From the NCBI GenBank assembly GCA_003228955.1, contig QIGN01000172.1, positions 1 to 57,540 of the forward strand: DNA of 57,540 nucleotides. The letters run 5' to 3'. Position numbers and translations under genes: made by a program. Position 1 is the first letter of the stretch; the number at the start of each line of letters is the position of its first letter. The stretch is from Hyphomicrobiales bacterium. GTDB taxonomy: Bacteria; Pseudomonadota; Alphaproteobacteria; Rhizobiales; Methyloligellaceae. A model generated the notes under the pieces. The model saw only the letters and a program-made list of their open reading frames with translations, ran no database searches and was not told the origin of the DNA. Shown piece by piece: positions 1-8,180 of the stretch.

Positions 1-225
<225 letters not shown>

Positions 226-260
226 TTGTTCTCATTACACAATGCTCATCTTTATTTGGC

Positions 261-331
261 CTACCGCCTATTCGGCTACTTGAGGCCGGGATTTGTCCCG
301 AACACGCGCTCAAGTAGGCGTAAGCCGGTAG
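261..331 (+). other. Stem-loop in the 23S-5S spacer, probable processing stem
   Basis: Arms at 261-284 and 309-331 are imperfect inverted repeats; the inner 10 bases (CTACTTGAG and its partner) match fully. They enclose a small inner hairpin, CGGGA-TTTG-TCCCG at 287-300. A long imperfect stem just after 23S fits an RNase III-type processing site, or a fragment that is removed. The structure is seen; the role is inferred. Confidence 0.45.
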
Positions 332-437
332 CGCAAACAAACAAGAATTAAGACCAGATACGCTCATCACTTCGCCGCCGGATCGCTCCGATACCGAGCC
401 CCCGGGTCTGGCCTTGGGCCAGCCCAAGGACAGGCTC

Positions 438-548
438 CGCGAGGCAAGGCCGAACGGCCGCCGCCCGGGTCAGAGCCTGCCCCGGACTTGATCCGGGGGC
501 GCGCCCGCGCAGGCCCCGCCAAAGGCGGGATTAGCCGTGAGCGAAACA
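438..548 (+). repeat. GC-rich dispersed repeat inside the 23S-5S spacer
   Basis: Two blocks match the reverse complement of the left end of the repeat element at 54925-55514. Bases 440-464 are an exact 25-nt match, and 496-545 match that element's 51-bp terminal repeat with about three differences. The order of the two blocks is kept, with different sequence between them (a CCCCGGA...TCCGGGG hairpin near 479-498). An intergenic repeat family has therefore entered the rRNA operon just before 5S. Confidence 0.8.
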
Positions 549-569
549 AACCGTTTTTGATCTTTGCTT

Positions 570-685
570 GCCTGGTGATTATTGCGGAGTGTCTACACCC
601 GATCCCATTCCGAACTCGGCCGTGAAAAGCTCCAGCGCCGATGGTACTGCATCTTAAGGTGTGGGAGAGTAGGTCGTTGCCAGGC
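570..685 (+). rRNA. rrf: 5S ribosomal RNA
   Basis: About 116 nt. The terminal helix is closed by GCCTGG at 570 and CCAGGC ending at 685. The conserved CCCGATCCCATTCCGAACTC loop is at 598-617 and GGGAGAGTAGGTC lies near the 3' end. It is the last gene of the rRNA operon. No tRNA lies between 23S and 5S, or directly after 5S. Confidence 0.96.
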
Positions 686-768
686 ATGCCAAGATCAAGA
701 GCTGATATGCTGTTAAATCGAGATCGCGAGATCCCCTCATTCACGAAATCCAGATGCCATTATTCCCG

Positions 769-802
769 AAGCCGCCGCGCGAAAGCCCGGCGGCTTTTTT
801 TG
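769..802 (+). terminator. Rho-independent terminator of the rRNA operon
   Basis: AAGCCGCC pairs with GGCGGCTT around a GCGCGAAAGCCC loop and is followed directly by a run of seven T. It lies 84 bases after 5S, on the same strand. Confidence 0.85.
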
Positions 803-920
803 GTTTCATGGGCCGCGGGTTGCCGGGCGGAAAATACCTCTGACAGGCAGGGCGCATCCGTAGCGGTTGATCTTGCTTGGATTTGACCGGTAATATCCGT
901 CAACTCATTGATCACCCGGG

Positions 921-1772
921 ATGCACATGAAAGCCCTGATTATCTCCGTGGTTCTGTTTCTTGTCGCCGCGTCGCCTCTGGCCGCCGCCGACAAACCCGC
1001 ATTCGATGGCCCCGTCTTCGATACCCACATGCACTATTCCCGCAGTGCGTGGGATGTCTATTCGCCGGACGATGTGCTGGAGAAAATGGACAAGGCCAAT
1101 GTCGGAGTTGCGCTGGTGTCGTCGACCCCGGATGACGGCACGATGAAACTTTTCGAATTCGCCCCCAAGCGCGTGGTTCCCGGGTTCCGCCCGTACCGCA
1201 CACGCGGGGACAGGGCGCGCTGGTATAAAAATCCGGAGCTGCTGGCTTACAACAAGGCCCGGCTGGCGTCGCGCCGCCACAAGGTATTCGGCGAAGTAGG
1301 AATATATGTGGACGAGAACCTGGAAACTCCGGAAATGGCGGAATATCTGGGCATAGCGGCCGAACAGGGCCTGATCCTGCATCCCCATTCCTATGCGGAT
1401 GTGGTCGAGTTGCTGTTCAAAAAGCGCCCCGGACAGAAAATCCTCTGGGCCCATGCCGGGTTTGCCGAGCCGGCTTCGACGGTCGCCCGGATGCTGGACC
1501 AGTATCCGAATCTGTGGGCGGAACTGTCCTTCCGCGCCGAACACATCATGCCGGACGACGAGCTGGACCCGGAGTGGAGAGACCTTCTGATCCGCCACGC
1601 GGGGCGCTTTACCATCGGCTCCGATACCTGGGAAATCGACCGCTGGGGCGTCTATAAGGGCCTGATTGACGAGCATCGCGCCTGGCTGGGAAAACTGCCT
1701 CCGGACGTGGCGGAGAAAATTGCTTACCGGAACGCCGAGGCCCTGTTCGGAAAGAAGCTTCCCAGCCAATAG
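921..1772 (+). CDS. Exported amidohydrolase (Amidohydro_2 / TIM-barrel hydrolase)
   Basis: 283 aa. An N-terminal signal peptide (hydrophobic from about residue 6 to 22, cleavage near LAAADK) predicts export. The mature part is a metal-dependent TIM-barrel hydrolase of the amidohydrolase-2 type. The first metal motif is D-T-H-M-H at about residue 34, later histidines lie in LHPHSY and WAHAG, and a late GSDTWEID supplies the acidic residue. The substrate cannot be told from sequence. ATG 921 is reported, but ATG 927 has the better-spaced GGGA upstream. The gene stands alone after the rRNA terminator. Confidence 0.8.
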   Translation: MHMKALIISVVLFLVAASPLAAADKPAFDGPVFDTHMHYSRSAWDVYSPDDVLEKMDKANVGVALVSSTPDDGTMKLFEFAPKRVVPGFRPYRTRGDRARWYKNPELLAYNKARLASRRHKVFGEVGIYVDENLETPEMAEYLGIAAEQGLILHPHSYADVVELLFKKRPGQKILWAHAGFAEPASTVARMLDQYPNLWAELSFRAEHIMPDDELDPEWRDLLIRHAGRFTIGSDTWEIDRWGVYKGLIDEHRAWLGKLPPDVAEKIAYRNAEALFGKKLPSQ

Positions 1773-1842
1773 CGTGACAAAAATACCCAAATCCGCGGTG
1801 CGTAAACTCGGTGGCCTTTCTTGTTTGCGGTCTCGGGGCCGT

Positions 1843-1880
1843 AAAAAAATCCCCCCAGGCCGTGAGGCCCGAGAGGATTT
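1843..1880 (-). terminator. Terminator downstream of the small secreted protein
   Basis: Read on the minus strand, AAATCCTCTCGGGCC pairs imperfectly with GGCCTGGGGGGATTT around a TCAC loop and is followed by a T run (AAAAAAA on the plus strand at 1843-1849). It lies 26 bases beyond the stop of the minus-strand gene at 1906. Confidence 0.75.
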
Positions 1881-1905
1881 ACAGGGGGGAGGGAAAGAGT
1901 TCGGC

Positions 1906-2193
1906 CTAGTGGTGGCCGCCCTTGCACTGGTAATACATTTTCTTCCAGTACCACTTGCCGGTCTTCTTGTACTTTTTCCAGTAGTAGGAGCAGCTCGGGC
2001 CGCTCCAGCCATATGAGAAGCCGGAACCGTGAGGGCCATGGCCGGCATAGTAGCCGCCACCGCCGAAATTCAACTCGATATTGAATTTCGGTTTCGCGTC
2101 CGCCGCGCCGGCGAGGGTCATGGTGGAGATGGCAATGGCGCCCAGTGCGAGCGCGACTTTGCGGATCAGTGTGGTCTTGGTTGAGATGTTCAT
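1906..2193 (-). CDS. Small secreted Gly/Tyr/Trp/Lys-rich protein
   Basis: 95 aa. A signal peptide covers residues 1 to about 33 (KVALALGAIAISTMTLAGAADA). The mature part starts with Gly/Tyr/His-rich sequence, followed by a cluster of Trp, Tyr and Lys (SYYWKKYKKTGKWYWKKMYY) with two cysteines, and ends in GGHH. I recognise no family. A good ribosome site (GAAGGAG, 7 bases before ATG) and a terminator behind it argue for a real single-gene unit. The composition suggests a surface or cell-wall-associated basic protein; this is inference. Confidence 0.7.
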   Translation of the reverse strand: MNISTKTTLIRKVALALGAIAISTMTLAGAADAKPKFNIELNFGGGGYYAGHGPHGSGFSYGWSGPSCSYYWKKYKKTGKWYWKKMYYQCKGGHH

Positions 2194-2421
2194 TTGACGC
2201 TCCTTCGCGTTTTGGTTGGGGCGGGAAAAGGCCGCCGTTACCCATCAGTCGCGCGGGCGTGCAAAAAGGTTCATCCGGATTGGCATATTTTCTGGAAAAA
2301 GGCGGAAAACCGGGATTTTACCGCAGGGTTGACGGAAAGGCGGACAGGCAAAAGCCTCTTGAAACACGCGCCCATCCGCGCGACAAACGCTTTCCCCTGG
2401 CAAACGAATGGATATTCCACA

Positions 2422-2610
2422 ATGAACCTCACCCCGCCTTCCCTGCCCGTGTTTCTCATTTCGGTTATTATGGTCGCGCTGGTCATTGCCGCGAAATACT
2501 TTGGCACCAACATTCCCGTGCTCACGCCGATCGTGAAGAAGAGCATGTTCGAGGTTCTGCTTGTCGCCTATGGGCTGCTGTTCATCGGCGTTGTCTTCCG
2601 CCGGCTCTAG
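2422..2610 (+). CDS. Small two-helix membrane protein
   Basis: 62 aa. Two hydrophobic segments (about residues 7-25 and 42-58) are separated by a short polar loop with KK. No family is recognised. The reading frame is open far upstream, but the upstream part does not look like protein, so the ATG at 2422 is chosen. The ribosome site is weak. It may be a short inner-membrane peptide, and its status as a gene is uncertain. Confidence 0.45.
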   Translation: MNLTPPSLPVFLISVIMVALVIAAKYFGTNIPVLTPIVKKSMFEVLLVAYGLLFIGVVFRRL

Positions 2611-2824
2611 AGCATGCCCTTGAGTCAGGAATTTGATTTGATCCTTGCGGCGGATCAGGAATAATTGCCTGCGGATTCACAGGAAACACACAGCCCGCTC
2701 GCGAATTTGTAATGTGGTTTGACTGCAGTTCGTCTTGTTCTGTTAACCACTTTTGTGACATCAAACGATGGTATCACCTGGACGTCGGCAGGTTGTGAAC
2801 ACGAATCACTGGCCTGCTACGGGA

Positions 2825-4219
2825 ATGAAAAGGCACAAGACCATCATGATGAAATCCGGAAAGTTGAACCGCGCCGGGTACGCGGCGGAACGTGGCGGCA
2901 ACGGTTTTCGGTTGCCGTTCCTATTCGCGACTTCGCTCGGGCTGTCTCTCATGGTTATGCCCGGTATCGCGCCCGCCGGTAGCGACGAAGCGTGGTGGGA
3001 ACAGAAACGCGAGCTTTCTCTGCAGGAACGGCGCGCCCAGAGAAAGCAGTTCAGCGAGGCTTTTAAGGCAAAGCTGGGTCCGGAATATCAAACCAGTATC
3101 CCCTATGTGAGCCAGCAGGCGATTGACGGGGTGGCTCAGGCGATCGAGCGTTACCGCAAGATCGTCGCCAGCGGGGGCTGGAGGCCATTTGCCGGGAAAA
3201 CCACTATTCGGCTAAATGACCGCGGCGAGCATGTTGCGGAACTGCGGCGTCATCTTGAGCTTACCGGCGACATGCGCACCCGTTCGCGGCGCCCGCGCAA
3301 CTTCGACGCCGGGCTGCAGGAGGGGGTCGCCCGGTTCCAGATGCGCCATGGTCTGATTGTTACCGGTTTCGTGGACTCGCGCACACGCCGTACACTCAAT
3401 GTCCCGGCGCAGGAACGCCTGCGCCAGCTTGAGACCAATCTGGTCCGGCTCAAGGATTTGATGAAGATCAACAAGGCCAAACGGTATGTTCTGGTCAATG
3501 TCCCCGCCTTCAGGCTGCAGGCGGTCGAAGGGGGAACCGTGGCCTTGCAGAGCAAGGTCGTGGTTGGCAAGCCGGCCAAGGCCACGCAAACACATTTGAT
3601 TTCCGCCAAGATACGGGAATTGAATTTCTACCCCTATTGGCGCGTGCCGGACTCAATCGCGCGCCGGGATATCATTCCCGCGATCCGCAGGGATCCGAGT
3701 TATTTCGACAAGCTGAATTTCCGCCTCCTGCCGACCTGGGGCGCGAAGCCGATTCCCCCTGAACAGATCGACTGGAATTCCCCGGATATTTTCAAGCGCA
3801 AGTTCCGTCAGGAGCCAGGGCGCGGAAATGCGCTCGGTGTGCTGCGGATCAATATGCCGAACAAGGAAATCCTTTATCTGCACGACACACCGCTCAAGGA
3901 ACTATTCGATCAGAACACCCGCGCCTATAGCGCGGGCTGCGTGCGCGTGAAGCGCGTTCTGGAACTGGCGGCATGGCTGGCGAGGGACGTAAAGGGCTGG
4001 TCGCGAACGCGCATCGATGTCACCGTGGCGCTGGGCGAGAGCAAGAATGTAAAAATGAAGAGGCCGATACCGGTGCACTTCGTCTATGTGACCGCCTGGG
4101 CCAACGGCAATGGGGTTGTGCAATTCCGTAACGATCTCTATGGCCTCGACGGAGGTAACGTACAGCTCGCCGAGGCTGACAAATACGTTGTTCCGGGATC
4201 CAACGCTTTTGCGCCATAG
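2825..4219 (+). CDS. L,D-transpeptidase, YcbB/LdtD type
   Basis: 464 aa from ATG 2825 (an in-frame upstream start at 2768 is possible). A hydrophobic export segment lies at about residues 28-48. A peptidoglycan-binding domain follows (around LNDRGEHVAELRRHL and GLQEGVARFQMRHGLIV), then a YkuD catalytic domain. The active-site stretch reads HDTPLKELF...YSAGCVRV, carrying the catalytic Cys, with S-A-G-C where S-S-G-C or S-H-G-C is usual. Enzymes of this family make meso-DAP to meso-DAP (3-3) peptidoglycan cross-links or attach proteins in the periplasm. The gene is monocistronic. Confidence 0.9.
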   Translation: MKRHKTIMMKSGKLNRAGYAAERGGNGFRLPFLFATSLGLSLMVMPGIAPAGSDEAWWEQKRELSLQERRAQRKQFSEAFKAKLGPEYQTSIPYVSQQAIDGVAQAIERYRKIVASGGWRPFAGKTTIRLNDRGEHVAELRRHLELTGDMRTRSRRPRNFDAGLQEGVARFQMRHGLIVTGFVDSRTRRTLNVPAQERLRQLETNLVRLKDLMKINKAKRYVLVNVPAFRLQAVEGGTVALQSKVVVGKPAKATQTHLISAKIRELNFYPYWRVPDSIARRDIIPAIRRDPSYFDKLNFRLLPTWGAKPIPPEQIDWNSPDIFKRKFRQEPGRGNALGVLRINMPNKEILYLHDTPLKELFDQNTRAYSAGCVRVKRVLELAAWLARDVKGWSRTRIDVTVALGESKNVKMKRPIPVHFVYVTAWANGNGVVQFRNDLYGLDGGNVQLAEADKYVVPGSNAFAP

Positions 4220-4387
4220 GGCTCGGGGCTCATTCTCGGTCAGGGTGGCCCGGTCATGCGGCCTCCTCGTGCATCTTTCGCCTTGGCATCTGCGTATCTG
4301 GGATATGAGGGCGTCCGGGCCAAGGGCCTGAAGGCGCCTTAACCGCGGCTGCCGGAATGGGCGGGCCGCAATATCCGGAGAACAGTC

Positions 4388-4783
4388 ATGTCGAACAGGA
4401 ACCTGCTTGCGCTATCTGTGCTTGGAGCTGCTTTGGTTGCGGTCAGCCCGGCAACTTTGTCGGCGCAGGAAGTTCTTGGAAAGGGTACGTTCTCCGAGAA
4501 ATCGGGTTACAAGACGTCCGGGTCGGTTTCGATCGTGAAAACGGCCCGGGGAATAGAAGTGCGTCTGGGATCGAATTTCTCAATGAATAGCGCGCCAGGT
4601 CCCTATCTGGGGTTCGGAAACAACGGAAAATATGACGCCACCACCCAGTTTTCCAAACTGAATTCCAAAAGCGGCGCGCAGGTCTACAAGGTGCCAGGCA
4701 GGATCGATGTTTCCAAATACAAGGAAATATATATCTGGTGCCGTCCCTTCAACGTGCCGCTTGGTGTCGCGAAGCTGAATTAA
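4388..4783 (+). CDS. Exported DM13-domain protein
   Basis: 131 aa. A signal peptide is followed from about residue 27 by a single DM13 domain. The glycine-rich start (GKGTFSEKSGYKTSG), the G-x-Y-L-G-F strand, the Q-V-Y-K-V-P strand and the terminal IWCRPF with the family's conserved Cys are all present. DM13 domains are thought to act in redox or electron transfer in extracytoplasmic proteins; that comes from the family. A ribosome site (CGGAGAA) precedes ATG 4388. The gene ends 17 bases from the convergent pabBC stop. Confidence 0.8.
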   Translation: MSNRNLLALSVLGAALVAVSPATLSAQEVLGKGTFSEKSGYKTSGSVSIVKTARGIEVRLGSNFSMNSAPGPYLGFGNNGKYDATTQFSKLNSKSGAQVYKVPGRIDVSKYKEIYIWCRPFNVPLGVAKLN

Positions 4784-4799
4784 ATTTGCCGCGGGCGCT

Positions 4800-6683
4800 T
4801 CAGGACATGGCGCTGCGTACGGCGGGTGTTTCCAGCGCGCGCGCGGGCACCAGTCCGCGCACCGAATTGCCCAGATAGACGCTTTCCGCCCGCGCCAGGC
4901 ATTCGGGCGTCAGCACCCTTTCTTCCGCTTCGCCCCGCGCCAGCATTTCCGCGCGGAAGGTGCCGGGCAGCAGGCCGCTGGAAACCGGTGGCGTATAAAG
5001 TTTCGAGCCGATGCGGGCGAATATATTGGTGCGGCTCCCCTCCGCGACCTCACCGCGCTGGTTGAGGAACACGACTTCATCGGTCCCGAACTTCTCGTTC
5101 ATCCGCGCCCATTCCCCGTCATACAGATCGCGCTCGGTGGTCTTGTGATAGAGAAACGCATCGGTGCTGTCGATTACCTGCTCCGAGATGACATAGACCA
5201 TCCCGGTCATTTCACCGCCGGCGGGCAGCGCGGTGTTTGTAATCTCGATTTTGCCGTCCCTGAACAGCAGCAGCCGCACGCGGTGCCGGCCCCCGCCGAG
5301 CGAGGCGGCGTTTTCCTCCAGCGCCGCCAGGGCTTTCTTGCGTGTGAAGGGAAAGCGGAAATACCGTGCCGACGCCTTGAGCCGGTCCAGATGACGCGCG
5401 AGCAGCACATAGCCCTCGCGGCACTCGTGCGCCAGGGTCTCGATGAGCTGAAAATCGCGCACCGGTGTGGTCAGAAAGGTCATCTTCAGCAGGCATTCGT
5501 CATATTCATCCTCAACCTGGGAGTCCTGTACGACACCGCTGCCAATCCCGATCTCCGCCTCGCCGCCGGGAAACAGCGTGAGTGTGCGGATCGCCACATT
5601 GAATTGTGCGTCGCCATCGGGCGAAATGGTGCCAAGCGCCCCGGTATAGACGCCGCGCGGCTCGGACTCGAGTTCGCGAATGATCTCCATGGCCCGGACC
5701 TTGGGCGCGCCGGTGATGGAGCCTGGCGGGAAGATGTTCGCCAGCAGGGTAGCGATATCCATGTCCGGGATGAGCCGCGCCTCGACGCCAGACGTCATCT
5801 GGTGCAGTGTCTCATAGGTTTCGATTGTGAAGAGATCGCTGACCCGTACCGAGCCTGTCCGCGCCACGCGCCCCAGATCGTTGCGCATCAAATCCACGAT
5901 CATCAGGTTTTCCGCGCGGCTTTTCAGATCGCCGGCCAGCCATTGGCCGATCTCGTTATCCTGATCGAGGGTGAGACCCCTGGCGGCGGTTCCCTTCATG
6001 GGCCGCGTTACCGCATGGCCGCCTTCGACCCTCAAAAACAGCTCCGGCGAGGCTGAAATCACCGTGAATTCATCGCACCGCAGCAGCGCGCCATAGGAAA
6101 CCGGCTGCTTGCGCCGCAAATCCCGGTACAGCGCGACCGGATCGCCCTCGACCGAGAACCGGCCCTTGAGGGTCAGATTGAGCTGATAGATATCGCCCGC
6201 GGAAATATATTCCTTTACCCGCTCGAAGTGCGTGGCATAACTCCGCGCGCTCATCGTGAGCGCCGGGTCCGACAGACGATAGGGCCCTGTCGCGGAGGCA
6301 TTCAGATAGGCTTCTATCGCGTCCCCCTCAAGGACGCGGGGCGGGCCGAAGACGCCGAACCACAGCAGAGGCACGCGCCGGCCCCCGGGCATCATTTGCG
6401 CAAAGCGCGGCGCCAGTGCATAACCCATTTCATAAGAGAAATACCCGGCCAGATACGCGCCGGATTTGCGGGCTTCTTCCAGTGCCGCGAGCGCGCCCGC
6501 GACCTCGCCGGGCGCATCGGCGCGGATGACTTCGCGCGGGGACTCGTAGAGTGCGGCCCGGCCGGGCCTGTCGCGTGCATTGTCTATCAGGACGCTTGCG
6601 GGCAAGGGGGCCGCTCCATCGAAATCGCCAGAAATTGATCTACAGCATAATAATGGTCTTGCCTTCCGGCGCCACAATATCAA
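4800..6683 (-). CDS. pabB: Aminodeoxychorismate synthase component I fused to aminodeoxychorismate lyase (PabB-PabC)
   Basis: 627 aa fusion. Residues ~70-380 form the chorismate-binding domain: GYFSYEMGYALAPRF, PPGSITGAPKVRAMEII and GIGSGVVQDSQVEDEYDE. Residues ~395-620 form a class IV aminotransferase fold like PabC, with EVVFLNQRGEVAEGSRTNIF. Together they convert chorismate, with ammonia from a glutaminase subunit, to 4-amino-4-deoxychorismate and on to 4-aminobenzoate for folate. The fusion is known in many proteobacteria. The annotated start is TTG (6683) and has no clear ribosome site, so the N terminus may be shorter. Folate supply may matter to the THF-dependent pathway further on. 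Confidence 0.9.
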   Translation of the reverse strand: MILWRRKARPLLCCRSISGDFDGAAPLPASVLIDNARDRPGRAALYESPREVIRADAPGEVAGALAALEEARKSGAYLAGYFSYEMGYALAPRFAQMMPGGRRVPLLWFGVFGPPRVLEGDAIEAYLNASATGPYRLSDPALTMSARSYATHFERVKEYISAGDIYQLNLTLKGRFSVEGDPVALYRDLRRKQPVSYGALLRCDEFTVISASPELFLRVEGGHAVTRPMKGTAARGLTLDQDNEIGQWLAGDLKSRAENLMIVDLMRNDLGRVARTGSVRVSDLFTIETYETLHQMTSGVEARLIPDMDIATLLANIFPPGSITGAPKVRAMEIIRELESEPRGVYTGALGTISPDGDAQFNVAIRTLTLFPGGEAEIGIGSGVVQDSQVEDEYDECLLKMTFLTTPVRDFQLIETLAHECREGYVLLARHLDRLKASARYFRFPFTRKKALAALEENAASLGGGRHRVRLLLFRDGKIEITNTALPAGGEMTGMVYVISEQVIDSTDAFLYHKTTERDLYDGEWARMNEKFGTDEVVFLNQRGEVAEGSRTNIFARIGSKLYTPPVSSGLLPGTFRAEMLARGEAEERVLTPECLARAESVYLGNSVRGLVPARALETPAVRSAMS

Positions 6684-6761
6684 TGCTGTTACCTGATAAT
6701 TTCACCACCGGCGAGGGGGTTCTCCGCCGGAAAATATTACGAAAATCAGAAAGGTTCCTTC

Positions 6762-7214
6762 ATGCGTATCATACTCCTGGCTGCTGTTTCGCTACTGTTT
6801 CTCGTGCCCGCGCAGGCCGGCGCGCCGATGGTCGTGAAACAAAGCCCCTATTCGGTCTCCGAGACCCTCGACCGGCTGACCACGATCATGCAGAAAAAAG
6901 GCCTCACGATCTTTGCCCGGGTCAACCATGGCGCGGGCGCGAAATCCGCGGGCCTGGACCTCAAGCCGACCGAGTTGCTGATTTTCGGCAACCCCAAGCT
7001 CGGCACGCCGCTGATGCAGGCAAAACGAGAAATCGGTGTCGATTTGCCGCTCAAGGCGCTTGCCTGGCGCGATGATGCGGGGAAGGTCTGGCTGGGTTAT
7101 ACCAAGCCCGATACCCTCAAGGCGCGCCACGGCATAAGCGGACGCGATGAGGTTTTCAAGAAAATGACGGGCGCTCTGGACAAGCTGACAAGCGCGGCGG
7201 TGAAGCCCGAATAG
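6762..7214 (+). CDS. Exported DUF302-domain protein
   Basis: 150 aa. A signal peptide (residues 1-19, cleavage near AQAGA) is followed by a DUF302 domain: SVSETLDRLTTIMQKKGLTIFARVNHGAGA, with ELLIFGNPKLGTPLM in the middle and a C-terminal Leu-rich helix. DUF302 proteins are small alpha/beta proteins, often periplasmic, whose function is not settled. The next gene starts 30 bases downstream, suggesting a two-gene unit with the PAP2 phosphatase. Confidence 0.85.
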   Translation: MRIILLAAVSLLFLVPAQAGAPMVVKQSPYSVSETLDRLTTIMQKKGLTIFARVNHGAGAKSAGLDLKPTELLIFGNPKLGTPLMQAKREIGVDLPLKALAWRDDAGKVWLGYTKPDTLKARHGISGRDEVFKKMTGALDKLTSAAVKPE

Positions 7215-7244
7215 GATACGGGATCTTCGTCCAGATCATTTTCA

Positions 7245-8021
7245 ATGAGAACCGGTTTCAGCAATTTTGAAAAGGCTCTGGCCGCCCTGTCGGCGGTGGC
7301 CGGCGCATTCCTTGTTCTGGACCCGCTTGTCCTGACGGCGGCGCGCGCGCTTGATCCCGAAGTGCGCCGGTTCTTCCGGCTGCTTACGGATATTGGCAAA
7401 ACCGAATGGATTCTCCTTCCCTCGGGCGCGGGAATCGTCCTGTTTGCGGGGTTGCGCGCGCGCGCGCGCAGCCTCCGGCGCGAAGTGATCTATGGCTATG
7501 CCGCGAAGCTGCTGGTGTTTCTGTTTACGGCAGTGGCGCTTGCGGGGCTTACCGCGAGCCTGACCAAGAACATCATCGGGCGCGCGCGCCCCAAATTGTT
7601 CGATGAGCTGGGTTCGTTCGCGTTCCAGCCCTTCACATTCGACTATAATTTCGCCGCCTTTCCCTCCGGCCACGCCACATCCATTGGCGCACTCGCGGGC
7701 GTGCTCGCGATCATCTGGCCCTGTGCCCGTGTGCCTGTGATTATTGCCGGGGCCTGGATAGCTGCGACCCGGTTTTTGATAGGCGCGCATTATTTCTCGG
7801 ACACCGTCGCCGGCTTCGCGCTTGGACTGGCATTCGCCTATTTCCTGCGCGATCGCCTCGCGCGGCGGACCTGGTTGTTCAGGAAGGATAGCATCGGCGA
7901 TGTGCGTCTGCGCGGGCGCACGTTTTTGCGCGCCGGGAGCGGCGCCCTGCGCGAAAAAGCGCAGGTCCTGTCGGAGAGCCTGTTGCGGCGGGTGCGGCCG
8001 GGAGGCAATCCGCGACAATAG
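7245..8021 (+). CDS. PAP2-family membrane phosphatase
   Basis: 258 aa with about six membrane segments. All three PAP2 signature motifs are present: K-x6-R-P in KNIIGRARPK, PSGH in FPSGHATS, and the R-x5-H-x3-D motif in TRFLIGAHYFSD. Family members dephosphorylate lipid phosphates such as phosphatidate, undecaprenyl-PP or lipid A phosphates. The nearby LpxQ-like genes make a lipid A role conceivable. The C-terminal ~50 residues are basic and cytoplasmic. The stop codon lies inside the first copy of a 42-bp tandem repeat (7999-8082). Confidence 0.88.
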   Translation: MRTGFSNFEKALAALSAVAGAFLVLDPLVLTAARALDPEVRRFFRLLTDIGKTEWILLPSGAGIVLFAGLRARARSLRREVIYGYAAKLLVFLFTAVALAGLTASLTKNIIGRARPKLFDELGSFAFQPFTFDYNFAAFPSGHATSIGALAGVLAIIWPCARVPVIIAGAWIAATRFLIGAHYFSDTVAGFALGLAFAYFLRDRLARRTWLFRKDSIGDVRLRGRTFLRAGSGALREKAQVLSESLLRRVRPGGNPRQ

Positions 8022-8082
8022 GCATCACCCGCGGTTCGGGCGGGAGGCAATCCGCGACAATAGGCATCACCCGCGCTTCGGG
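7999..8082 (+). repeat. 42-bp tandem duplication across the PAP2 stop codon
   Basis: Two head-to-tail copies (7999-8040 and 8041-8082) starting CGGGAGGCAATCCGCGACAA differ at one base (GCGG/GCGC). The gene's TAG is in copy 1; copy 2 repeats the same end downstream. This is a recent local slippage duplication. Confidence 0.9.
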
Positions 8083-8180
8083 CGGCAAATCTGTTCAAGG
8101 CGCAATTGGGTGTGTTATAGCTCGCCGCTGTTTGTCATCGGCGCGACGGGGGAAGGCCGCACCAGCGGCCGCGAGGTGAA

